A stretch of 8,139 nt of DNA from Anaerolinea sp. (GCA_020720965.1 DYNS01000122.1:1-8139), one strand, 5' to 3'. Positions 1 to 6,530 are shown, numbered from the stretch's first letter. Numbers and translations are program-made. The notes: generated from the sequence alone by a model not told the origin.

Positions 1-407
1 CTGGGGTGTTCGATGCGCGTACCAGAGCGGATGGTTTTGTGGAGCCAGAGCGCCGAATCGGGGTCGGCGGCGGGGCGGGCGGGTTGGCTTTCTCGGATGC
101 GGGGTTTGGTCAGCCGGGTTGCCATGCCCAGAAGTTGGGCGGTGTTTTCTGTTATGGGGGAGGTGGAAAGGACTGCCCACAGGCTGATGCCCTGCCCGGA
201 GAGTTCGTCCCGTAGGGTGGTGAGTTCGGCAGATTTTAATGCCTGCCCGCCCACATCCAGAGCCAGGCGTGCGCCGGTAAAAAAGGCGGGTTGTTCTGCC
301 ACCCGCTCCAGCAGGGCGCGGTGAAGCACCTGCCAGGAGGCTTCTGCCAGTGTGACCAGCAAGCCATCTCGGATTCCTTTGATTTGAATGAGGGTAGATT
401 CGGTCAT
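1..407 (-). CDS. minC: Septum site-determining protein MinC, N-terminal part (runs off left edge)
   Basis: MinC inhibits FtsZ polymerisation away from midcell and is placed by the MinD ATPase at the membrane. The visible 135 residues start with MTESTLIQIKGIRDGLLVTL; the 'IKGxRDGLLVTL' stretch is typical of the MinC N-terminal FtsZ-inhibiting domain. An alternating strand/helix region follows to about residue 100, then a Pro/Ala-rich linker (about 101-118). The frame ends at 'IRSGTRIEHP', which matches the beginning of the C-terminal MinC beta-helix domain (RSGQ-like motif); the rest lies outside the window. The ATG at 405-407 is the natural start because the conserved first strand follows at once. 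No Shine-Dalgarno sequence precedes it. The gene is 49 bp downstream of the PBP2 gene, on the same strand, with its own candidate promoter in that gap. Family assignment rests on the two ends of the visible protein and on context; minD would be expected next. Confidence 0.85.
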   Translation of the reverse strand, partial: MTESTLIQIKGIRDGLLVTLAEASWQVLHRALLERVAEQPAFFTGARLALDVGGQALKSAELTTLRDELSGQGISLWAVLSTSPITENTAQLLGMATRLTKPRIRESQPARPAADPDSALWLHKTIRSGTRIEHP

Positions 408-440
408 GGCAGGGTTGGTTGGGGCGAGAGAATGGGGCAG

Positions 441-449
441 ATTATAGCA
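441..449 (-). promoter_or_regulatory. Candidate extended -10 promoter for minC
   Basis: Read on the minus strand, this is TGCTATAAT: a perfect TATAAT box (441-446) preceded by a TG extension. The predicted start of transcription is near 434, giving a leader of about 27 bases before the minC ATG at 407. No good -35 hexamer is seen at 16-18 bp spacing; the nearest TTG-like hexamer is about 21 bp upstream. Extended -10 promoters often do without a -35. The site lies just past the PBP2 stop codon (457-459), so minC could be transcribed both from the mre operon and on its own. This is a motif call only. Confidence 0.5.
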
Positions 450-456
450 CAGGGGT

Positions 457-2700
457 TTATTCGCACCCTGCAAAGCTACCGGGGTTGGCATCCAGGCTTT
501 TGAGGCAGAAGTAGCCTTCCATCACAAGCCGAATCATGGGTGCGGCTACGCTGGCGCCTTCGCCGCCGTTGTAGGCAAAGGCGACTACGGCAATTTCCGG
601 GTCGTCGTAGGGCGCAAAGGCAACCGACCAGGAATGGGTGGGCCAGGCGCCAAAGGTGCAGCGGTTGGCGGCGCGGGCGACATCGTCACAGTATTCGGCG
701 GTTCCGGTTTTACCGGCAACGGCAATGGGGAAAGGCTCGGTGAATTGTTGGGTGTTGCCGTAAAAGACATCGTGCAGGGTTCCGCTGTTGTCGGTGACTG
801 CCAGGCGCATTCCTTCCTGCACCTTTTGCATTACATAATCCGAGACGCTTTTCCTTACGCCAGCGTTTTCAATGCAGTAACCGTCTTCGCAGACATAGTC
901 CTGGATGACGTTGTCGGTGGTCACATCCCAGTTGATGAGGGGCGAAAAAGGCGAAATTTGACGGGGAATGGGGGTGTAGGGGTCGGTTTTGAAGACTTCG
1001 GGATAGGGGGTAAAGGAAAGGTAATCGTTGCCGGTGGCAACCGGGTCTAACCAGACCGGGATGATGTTGCCGTTTTCGTCCTGCACCTCGCGCACGATGG
1101 TGGGCTGCATGTGCTTGCCATCGTTAGCAATGGTGGCAGCGGACATGAGAACTTGCAGGGGAGTGGTGAGGACGTAGCCTTGCCCTACACTGGCGATGTA
1201 GGTGTCGCCGGTGGACCAGTTTTCGCCGCGATTGATGCGCTTCCACTGCGGGTAGGGGATGAGTCCGTCCGCCTCGCCGAGCAGTTCAATATCGGTGGCG
1301 CGGTCATAGCCCAGGGCGCGGGCGTATTCACGCAGGCGCTCAATGCCCAAGCCTTCCGGGATTTCTTCCTTGTAGCCGCCGCCTAATTTATAAAAGCAGA
1401 CGTTGCTGGAGTAGGCGATGCAGCGCAAGAAGGAGATGGTGCCAAAACCGGCTTCGTTCCAGTCCACGAAGGAACGCTCGAAACCGGGGTCGTTGGGGGA
1501 GAAGGATTCGGTGAGAATCAGCTGCCCAGGGGCTTCGATAATTTGGTTCACGTCCACCACATTCTCGTTCAGCGCCCCCACTGCGGTGGAGAGTTTGAAG
1601 ACCGAGCCGGGAGGGTATTCGTCTGATACGGCATGGTTGAGGAGAGGCTTGCGCGGGTCTTCTGCGAGTTGGTTGTAGTAATAGGCGGGGATGAACCTTG
1701 CCATGCGGTTGTTTTCAAAGGAGGGGTAGTGCGACATGGCTAAAATTTCGCCGGTTTGGGGGTTGATGGCGATGATGACCCCGCTGGAAATGCGCTGCTG
1801 CCCGGTTCCGCCATAGTAGTATTGATTCCACTGGGTGATTTCTTTGTACAGAACCGAATCGACCACCTTTTGCAGGCGGGTGTCAATCGTAAGTACCAGA
1901 TTTTTACCGGGTACAGCGGTGATGGGCGCTTCCAGGTTGCGGAGTTCCTGCCCAGCGACATCCACTTCTACCACACGCCGCCCCGGTTTGCCCCCCAAAA
2001 TACTCTGAAAGTAGGCTTCCACCCCGGCGTAGCCCACTTTATCCCGGTTGGGTAAAAAGCCCTGGGCGCGGTAGAACTCTTCCTGGGTGGCGGGGATGGG
2101 ACCGAGAAACCCGATGAGGTTGGCGGTTAAGGCTCCGGTGGGGTAATTGCGAATCGGTTCAATTTGGACGCTTACGCCGGGCCAATCCATCGTTTTTTCG
2201 CGCACGATGCGGGCGATTTCATCGCTAACCGAGCATTGAATTTTGACCGGGCTATAGGGAGCGTTGGTGTTTTGCAGTTCCACCAGTTGAGCAATGCCAG
2301 GTCCCGGCACGCATTCCGAGAAGAGTTTGGCGGCTTCCACGCTTTCTTCGGTGAGGGGCAAGCCGGTTGGCACGTTTATCAGTTCGGAGAGTTGGCGGTA
2401 AATGCGCTGAATGTCGCCTTCGCTATCTGGCAGGTCGGCGGGGGTGATGACGATGTTGTAGGAAGCGACATTGCTGGCAAGAACGTAGCCATTGCGGTCG
2501 TAGATAATTCCGCGCTCCGGGGCGATGCTGATTTCGCGGGTGCGGTTTTCGTTTGCCTGGTTAAGCCAGGCGGTATGCTCCAGCACTTGCAGGGTGAAGA
2601 GGCGGGCGGTCATCACCAGAAAGGCGAGAGCCAGCACGGCGTACAGGACAAGCGGACGCCAGGGTTCAAATTGTTGGCGCGATGCGCCGGGGGTTGTCAT
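457..2700 (-). CDS. mrdA: Penicillin-binding protein 2, elongation-specific transpeptidase
   Basis: A class B penicillin-binding protein that cross-links peptidoglycan during lateral wall growth as partner of the MreBCD scaffold. It has a short cytoplasmic tail, one membrane anchor at about residues 17-40, a dimerisation/pedestal region from about 55 to 255 (with 'PERGIIYDRNG' at 61-71), then the transpeptidase domain. All three active-site motifs are present: S366-V-F-K369 with the nucleophile serine, S431-S-N433, and K664-T-G666. At 747 residues it is longer than E. coli PBP2 (633). Much of the excess lies between about 541 and 612, before the KTG motif, in a Pro/Tyr/Asp-rich stretch. There are ten cysteines, all beyond the membrane anchor. 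The ATG directly follows the mreD stop codon and has a strong ribosome binding site inside mreD. The mre context favours PBP2 over the division protein PBP3/FtsI. Confidence 0.95.
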   Translation of the reverse strand: MTTPGASRQQFEPWRPLVLYAVLALAFLVMTARLFTLQVLEHTAWLNQANENRTREISIAPERGIIYDRNGYVLASNVASYNIVITPADLPDSEGDIQRIYRQLSELINVPTGLPLTEESVEAAKLFSECVPGPGIAQLVELQNTNAPYSPVKIQCSVSDEIARIVREKTMDWPGVSVQIEPIRNYPTGALTANLIGFLGPIPATQEEFYRAQGFLPNRDKVGYAGVEAYFQSILGGKPGRRVVEVDVAGQELRNLEAPITAVPGKNLVLTIDTRLQKVVDSVLYKEITQWNQYYYGGTGQQRISSGVIIAINPQTGEILAMSHYPSFENNRMARFIPAYYYNQLAEDPRKPLLNHAVSDEYPPGSVFKLSTAVGALNENVVDVNQIIEAPGQLILTESFSPNDPGFERSFVDWNEAGFGTISFLRCIAYSSNVCFYKLGGGYKEEIPEGLGIERLREYARALGYDRATDIELLGEADGLIPYPQWKRINRGENWSTGDTYIASVGQGYVLTTPLQVLMSAATIANDGKHMQPTIVREVQDENGNIIPVWLDPVATGNDYLSFTPYPEVFKTDPYTPIPRQISPFSPLINWDVTTDNVIQDYVCEDGYCIENAGVRKSVSDYVMQKVQEGMRLAVTDNSGTLHDVFYGNTQQFTEPFPIAVAGKTGTAEYCDDVARAANRCTFGAWPTHSWSVAFAPYDDPEIAVVAFAYNGGEGASVAAPMIRLVMEGYFCLKSLDANPGSFAGCE

Positions 2701-3198
2701 CTAAAGCGCCTCCTGCGGGTACACCCAACGGGCAAGGTCACGCAGCAGGGAGTGTACCGGCAAAATAAACAGTAAGTTAAGGAAGAGGGCGGGCAAAATA
2801 ACCTGCGCCAGGGCATCTTCCAAGGGGATGTTGACCCCCGTGACCCAGAGCGCCAGGTAACTGACCAGGTTGGAAAGCAGGGTGGAGAAGAAAATAACGG
2901 TAAAGAGCGCCAGCAGGGGCATTTGCCACACCTGCCGGAGGAGAAATCGAGCCAGGGCGACCGCCATAAGATAGGAGAGAAGGTAAACGTAGGGGGGCAA
3001 ACCGGAAAGGAAGGCTGCCATCAGCGCCGCCAAGCCTGCCCAGTGCCAGGCAGAGCGCACCTGCTCTTGCAAAGCCCAAGAGACAAGCACCAGCAAGGCT
3101 AAATCTGCTGCGCCGGCGAGGAGGTTGATGCGGCTGAAGATGGCGGTTTGCAGGATGAAGGTGAGTATCAGAACGGGGATGGCGACCAGGTTTTTCAT
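2701..3198 (-). CDS. mreD: Rod shape-determining protein MreD
   Basis: A small integral membrane protein of the elongation complex, thought to connect MreC and MreB with the wall-synthesis enzymes. The 165-residue product is almost entirely hydrophobic, with about five to six membrane segments: roughly residues 4-22, 30-43, 52-67, 70-88, 94-120 and 132-153. It ends in a short charged tail (LLRDLARWVYPQEAL). Length and profile fit the family, whose sequences are poorly conserved, so the identification leans on position between mreC and the PBP2 gene. The ATG at 3198 lies 11 bp after the mreC stop and has no clear Shine-Dalgarno, so it may be reached by translational coupling. Its last codons contain the PBP2 ribosome binding site, and its TAG abuts the PBP2 ATG with no spacer. 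Confidence 0.9.
   Translation of the reverse strand: MKNLVAIPVLILTFILQTAIFSRINLLAGAADLALLVLVSWALQEQVRSAWHWAGLAALMAAFLSGLPPYVYLLSYLMAVALARFLLRQVWQMPLLALFTVIFFSTLLSNLVSYLALWVTGVNIPLEDALAQVILPALFLNLLFILPVHSLLRDLARWVYPQEAL
2709..2714 (-). promoter_or_regulatory. Ribosome binding site of the PBP2 gene, inside mreD
   Basis: Read on the minus strand this is AGGAGG, a perfect core Shine-Dalgarno, 8 bases before the ATG at 2700. It sits within the final mreD codons (encoding QEAL). It settles the PBP2 start and suggests that translation of the two genes is coupled. Confidence 0.85.
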
Positions 3199-3209
3199 GG
3201 TTGGCAGGG

Positions 3210-4031
3210 CTAAGGCAGCAGGGGGGAAATATCCACCGGGCGAAAATCTGTGATGATGAGGACGATTTTGAGTTGGGAGAAATCCACAACCGGTTGCACA
3301 TAGGCTTGCTGAAAAAGGTCTGCATCTCTTTTGCGGACGCTGAGGATTTGCCCCACAATCAGGTCGGTTGGGTAGCCGCCGCCCAAGCCGGAGGTGAGAA
3401 CCACGTCTCCCGTTTCGAGGGCAACATCCTGCGGGACGAGTTCCAGGGTCAGGTCGCCGGAGACGGTTCCGGTAAGGACGGCTTCTTTTCCGGCTTTTTC
3501 CAGCCGGATGTTCACCGCGGAGCCTGGGTCTGTAATCAGTTGAACGCGGGCGGCGCTGCTAATGACGGCATCCACCCTGCCTACCAAGCCCTGGTCGGTG
3601 ACAACCGGCATCCCGCGCCGCAAGCCATCGTTGGAGCCTTTGTCTATGATGATGTAGCGCAAAAAGGGGCTAGGGTCGCGCCCAATGACGGAGGCGGCGG
3701 TGTAGGCGTTTTCTGGCGTGGTGCGCGAGAATTTGACCAGGGCGGCAAGCGCCTGCGTATCCGCTACCTGATTTTGCAATTGCACCACCAAAGCCTGCAA
3801 GCGGGCGTTTTCCGTTTCCAGCCCCGCCACCTGCTGACGCAGTTCCGTAACGTTGCGCGGAACGGTAATAAATTCCTGCACAGCGGTAAAGCGGACGGAT
3901 ACCCAGGTTTGTGCGGTGACAAGGACGTTATTTAACCCACTAGAGAGAAAACCCAGCGAACCACTCAGGGCAAGAGCCAGTATCCCGGCGACCACCAAAA
4001 AAAGGATGGTCGTTTGAAAAAAATCTTTCAT
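3210..4031 (-). CDS. mreC: Rod shape-determining protein MreC
   Basis: A bitopic membrane protein whose extracytoplasmic domain assembles and activates PBP2 in the elongation complex. The 273-residue product has a cytoplasmic tail of about seven residues and one membrane segment at about 8-30. A coiled coil follows at about 62-100 (heptad-like, rich in Leu, Gln and Glu), then the double beta-domain typical of MreC. Characteristic stretches are 'VIGRDPSPFLRYIIIDKGS' (115-133), 'GLRRGMPVVTDQGLVGRV' (136-153) and 'LTSGLGGGYPTDLIVGQI' (212-229). The last of these resembles the conserved G-G-x-(F/Y)-P-x-x-(L/I)-x-(V/I)-G region of the family. It starts at ATG 4031, 42 bp after the mreB stop. No Shine-Dalgarno is evident in that gap; an upstream ATG in the gap meets a stop after two codons. 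Length is normal for the family. Confidence 0.95.
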   Translation of the reverse strand: MKDFFQTTILFLVVAGILALALSGSLGFLSSGLNNVLVTAQTWVSVRFTAVQEFITVPRNVTELRQQVAGLETENARLQALVVQLQNQVADTQALAALVKFSRTTPENAYTAASVIGRDPSPFLRYIIIDKGSNDGLRRGMPVVTDQGLVGRVDAVISSAARVQLITDPGSAVNIRLEKAGKEAVLTGTVSGDLTLELVPQDVALETGDVVLTSGLGGGYPTDLIVGQILSVRKRDADLFQQAYVQPVVDFSQLKIVLIITDFRPVDISPLLP

Positions 4032-4073
4032 TGTTGTTTACGCCATGAACCGTTGAATGACGATTCGCCCAAC

Positions 4074-5144
4074 TCAGGCGCGGTGCCGGGTGGAGCCCCG
4101 GTCCAGGCTGACGGTGTAATGCTTGAGGGCTTCAAAATTTGCCAGCAAAACGCCCGTTCCACGCGCCACGCAGGTGAGGGGGTCTTCCGCCTGCCAGACT
4201 CTCAGGTTCAGTTCATCGGCGAGGCGCTCATCCAGCCCTTGCAGCAGAGCGCCGCCCCCGGCGAGGCAGATACCGGTATCCATCAGGTCGGCGATAACTT
4301 CCGGCGGGACTTCATCCAGCGCATCGCGGATGGTATCCACAATCACTTGCACCGAGCCGGAGAGCGCATCCCGAATTTCGATGGAGGAGACTTCGAGAGA
4401 TTCGGGCAAACCCGTCACCAGGTTGCGCCCGCGCACTTCCACCGTTTTTTCCTGGGGCAGAGGGTAGGCGGAGCCAATTTTCATTTTCACTTGCTCGGCT
4501 ACGCCCTCGCCAATGAGCAGGTTGTACTTGTTGCGGATGTATTGAATCACGTCCTGGTCCATTTCATCCCCTGCTACACGCAAAGAACGCGCCACGACCA
4601 CCCCACCCAAAGACATCACCGCCACTTCGGTTGTGCCGCCGCCAATATCGACCACCATCGAGCCTTTTACATCGCTCACCGGCAAGCCTGCCCCCAACGC
4701 CGCCGCCACCGGTTCTTCCAACAAGAAGGCTTCTCTTGCTCCGGCAGACATGGCGGCATCGTGTACGGCGCGTTTTTCCACTTCCGTTACCCCGGCGGGG
4801 ATGCCAATGACAACGCGGGGGCGGGGCAGAGGCACCATGCTTTGCTCATGTACCTGACCGATAAAATACATCAGCATTTCCTGGGTGACGTTAAACTCAG
4901 AGATGACCCCATCCCGCACCGGGCGGACAGCCAAAATATTACCGGCGGTGCGCCCCATCATATCTTTGGCTTTTTGCCCAACGGCGAGAGGTTCGCGGGT
5001 GCGCTTATCAATCGCCACCCACGAAGGTTCATTAATAACAATCCCTTTGTTCTTCACATATACCAGGGTATTTGCGGTTCCCAGGTCAATGCCAATGTCC
5101 AAAGAGAAAAAGCCCAAAAGCCAGTTAATCGGATTAAACGCCAA
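4074..5144 (-). CDS. mreB: Rod shape-determining actin homologue MreB (TTG start)
   Basis: MreB is a bacterial actin. It forms short membrane-bound filaments inside the cell that orient the lateral wall-synthesis machinery. The 356-residue product carries the actin-fold nucleotide-binding motifs: phosphate 1 'DIGIDLGTANT' (16-26), phosphate 2 'DIGGGTTEVAV' (166-176) and the adenosine motif 'LAGGGALLQGL' (294-304). 'LLEEPVAAALGAGLPV' (141-156) is another MreB hallmark. The N-terminus (MAFNPINWLLGFFS) is hydrophobic and could act as a membrane-contact segment, inferred by analogy with other MreB proteins. The start codon is TTG (caa at 5142-5144 on the plus strand), chosen because an AGGAG lies 6 bases upstream and the protein start fits the family. 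It is the first gene of the mreBCD-mrdA-minC cluster and is divergent from the transporter. Confidence 0.97.
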   Translation of the reverse strand: MAFNPINWLLGFFSLDIGIDLGTANTLVYVKNKGIVINEPSWVAIDKRTREPLAVGQKAKDMMGRTAGNILAVRPVRDGVISEFNVTQEMLMYFIGQVHEQSMVPLPRPRVVIGIPAGVTEVEKRAVHDAAMSAGAREAFLLEEPVAAALGAGLPVSDVKGSMVVDIGGGTTEVAVMSLGGVVVARSLRVAGDEMDQDVIQYIRNKYNLLIGEGVAEQVKMKIGSAYPLPQEKTVEVRGRNLVTGLPESLEVSSIEIRDALSGSVQVIVDTIRDALDEVPPEVIADLMDTGICLAGGGALLQGLDERLADELNLRVWQAEDPLTCVARGTGVLLANFEALKHYTVSLDRGSTRHRA

Positions 5145-5150
5145 GTTGCG

Positions 5151-5155
5151 CTCCT
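5151..5155 (-). promoter_or_regulatory. Ribosome binding site deciding the TTG start of mreB
   Basis: Minus-strand AGGAG, 6 bases before the TTG codon at 5144. It is the only good Shine-Dalgarno near the beginning of mreB and supports the non-ATG start. Confidence 0.8.
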
Positions 5156-5178
5156 AAAGTCAATAAATTACCTGCGGG

Positions 5179-5184
5179 ATTATA
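5179..5184 (-). promoter_or_regulatory. Candidate -10 box of the mreB operon promoter
   Basis: A perfect TATAAT on the minus strand. It predicts a transcript start near 5172 and a leader of about 28 bases holding the AGGAG ribosome binding site. The position 17 bp upstream is occupied by the opposite promoter's -10 box (read ATTATA), so there is no consensus -35. Confidence 0.55.
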
Positions 5185-5201
5185 CCCGTAAAACGGCGGG
5201 G

Positions 5202-5207
5202 TATAAT
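5202..5207 (+). promoter_or_regulatory. Candidate -10 box giving a near-leaderless transporter mRNA
   Basis: A perfect TATAAT on the plus strand, ending 10 bases before the ATG at 5218. Transcription would begin at about 5213-5217, so the mRNA would have a leader of zero to five bases. This agrees with the absence of any Shine-Dalgarno before that ATG. The -35 position 17 bp upstream is the mirrored arm (attata), not a consensus hexamer. Confidence 0.55.
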
Positions 5208-5217
5208 TTGCAGACCC

Positions 5218-6450
5218 ATGAACAGCGATTCGAACTCCACCGATGTCCAAAAGAAGAATTTTCAATATGTGCAAATAGATGCGGTAGGCGTCAGCATTTC
5301 CAACATCTCTGCGCCTTTTTTGCCGGTATTTCTCACCCGCCTGGGGGCGAGTAACTTTCAGGTTGGGCTGCTTTCCTCCATGCCGGGCATCACCGGGCTA
5401 CTGTTTGCCATTCTGGTTGGGCGTTTCTTGCAAACCCGCCCCAATGTCGTACCCTGGTACAGCCTTTCGCGGCTGCTTGTCATCTCGTCTTATGCTCTCA
5501 CCGGGCTGCTCACCCTGTTTGTCGCCCCGGAATACACCATCCCCGCCACCCTCGCCATTTGGGCGCTTGCCACCCTGCCTCAAACCGCGCTGGCGGTCGC
5601 CTTTTCGGTCGTGATGAACGCAGTCGCCGGACCGGAAGGGCGTTACCAACTCCTTAGCCGCCGCTGGGCAATTTTTGGGCTTACCGGGGTCATTGGCACT
5701 TTCCTCGTCACCCGCATCATAGATGTTGTCCCTTTCCCCACCAATTATGGAATGATGTTCCTGATTCTTTCGGTGGGCGGCTTCATCAGTTTCTACTTCT
5801 CCAGCCGAATCAGCATCCCGGACCAACCCGCGCCCGCGCCTGCTTCAAAATCCTCGGCGTGGGCATCTGCCCAGGGGTATCTCGCTCTGCTGAGGGAGAA
5901 TCCGCGTTTTGCATCCTTTGCAGGCAAACGTTTTGTGTATCTATCCGGGTTGGCGCTCAGTCAGCCGCTCATGCCGCTCTTCTTCGTCCGCACCCTCAAC
6001 GCCACAGACGGGCAAATTGGTAGCGTGAACATGACCTTTACCGCCGTCATGCTGATTGGTTACTTCCTTTGGCCCCGCATTTCCCGCCGTTACGGGGGGC
6101 GGGTTGTTCTGCTGGCAACCACTTTTGGCATGATTCTGTACCCGGCACTTACCGCCATAGCACCCGGCATTGGCTGGGTGATGTTGTTTGCTGCCATTGC
6201 CGGGCTTTTTCAGGGTGGGTTAGATTTGGTCTTTTTTGACGAACTGATGCGTACCGTACCGCCAGAATACAGCGCGACCTTTGTGGCGCTGGCGCAATCC
6301 ATGCAGTACCTTTCGGCGGTGGTTGCGCCCATGCTCGGCACCTACCTGGCGGATGAGATTGGTCTGGGCGGGGCGCTGATGGTCAGCGCCGCCATCCGGT
6401 TGCTGGGTTTTTTGCTCTTCCTTCGCCCCGATGCTTCTACCAGGGTTTAG
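5218..6450 (+). CDS. Major facilitator superfamily transporter, substrate unknown
   Basis: A 410-residue polytopic inner-membrane protein with the hydrophobic profile of a 12-segment MFS carrier. It has two halves joined by a polar Pro/Ala/Ser-rich loop at about 200-218. The first half opens with 'GVSISNISAPFLPVFLTRLGAS' near residue 24, followed by several Gly-rich helices. After the second helix, 'VGRFLQTRP' stands where the usual G-x-x-x-D-R-x-G-R-R motif lies, and it is degenerate. In the second half 'LWPRISRRYGGRVVLL' (284-299) is a better match to that motif. An acidic patch, 'FFDELMRTVPPEYSATFVALAQS' (339-361), follows the tenth helix. These features fit drug- or sugar-type MFS carriers, but the substrate cannot be read from the sequence. 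It stands alone, divergent from mreB and convergent with metG. The start is ATG 5218, just after a TATAAT box and without a ribosome binding site. Confidence 0.8.
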   Translation: MNSDSNSTDVQKKNFQYVQIDAVGVSISNISAPFLPVFLTRLGASNFQVGLLSSMPGITGLLFAILVGRFLQTRPNVVPWYSLSRLLVISSYALTGLLTLFVAPEYTIPATLAIWALATLPQTALAVAFSVVMNAVAGPEGRYQLLSRRWAIFGLTGVIGTFLVTRIIDVVPFPTNYGMMFLILSVGGFISFYFSSRISIPDQPAPAPASKSSAWASAQGYLALLRENPRFASFAGKRFVYLSGLALSQPLMPLFFVRTLNATDGQIGSVNMTFTAVMLIGYFLWPRISRRYGGRVVLLATTFGMILYPALTAIAPGIGWVMLFAAIAGLFQGGLDLVFFDELMRTVPPEYSATFVALAQSMQYLSAVVAPMLGTYLADEIGLGGALMVSAAIRLLGFLLFLRPDASTRV

Positions 6451-6481
6451 AACGCTTCGTTAGCAGGTTCGGCGCAGGCTG

Positions 6482-6520
6482 CACACAAAGAAGTCGGCTA
6501 AAAGCCGACTTCTTTGTGTG
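6482..6520. terminator. Perfect 18-bp hairpin, probable bidirectional terminator
   Basis: The arms at 6482-6499 and 6503-6520 are exact reverse complements around a 3-base AAA loop. The stem core AGTCGGCT/AGCCGACT is GC-rich and is followed on each strand by TTCTTT, giving a short U-rich run whichever way it is read. It lies 31 bp after the transporter stop and 10 bp after the metG stop, where convergent genes would need such an element. The U-run is interrupted and forms part of the outer stem, so efficiency is uncertain. Confidence 0.75.
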
Positions 6521-6530
6521 ACCCGTGAGT

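Larger units (their letters stand above)
5179..5207. repeat. Perfect 9-bp inverted repeat carrying both divergent -10 boxes
   Basis: The left arm ATTATACCC (5179-5187) and right arm GGGTATAAT (5199-5207) are exact reverse complements around an 11-base centre. The arms contain the outward-facing TATAAT boxes of the mreB and transporter promoters. Within the centre, ccg (5186-5188) and cgg (5194-5196) give a second small symmetry. The arrangement could be a symmetrical bidirectional promoter, or a palindromic operator for a dimeric regulator that would control both genes at once. Confidence 0.6.

Noticed and set aside
13..324. Plus-strand frames of 69-103 codons at the left edge
   Set aside because: They lie opposite the minC reading frame, which reads without interruption from 407 to the window edge and matches MinC at both ends.
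2777..3358. A 193-codon minus-strand frame overlapping mreC and mreD
   Set aside because: It is out of frame with two well-supported genes, crosses their junction, and has a Pro/Arg/Ser-rich composition typical of a shifted reading of membrane-protein codons.
3201..3935. A 244-codon plus-strand frame opposite mreC
   Set aside because: Antisense shadow of mreC with no start context and no recognisable motifs.
5158..5163. TTGACT on the minus strand as a -35 box for mreB
   Set aside because: It lies only about 14 bases upstream of the TTG start, so its -10 would fall inside the coding region; it is better read as leader sequence.
4014..5354. A 446-codon open frame on the plus strand lying opposite mreB
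   Set aside because: It is antisense to the whole of mreB, whose motifs are unmistakable. Its product is His/Arg/Gln-rich with no recognisable fold and it also crosses the divergent spacer and the start of the transporter gene. It results from codon bias on the other strand.
6451..6530. Possible attachment site or mobile-element end in the transporter/metG spacer
   Set aside because: Apart from the hairpin there is no direct repeat, integrase, transposase or tRNA gene nearby, so a terminator is the simpler reading.
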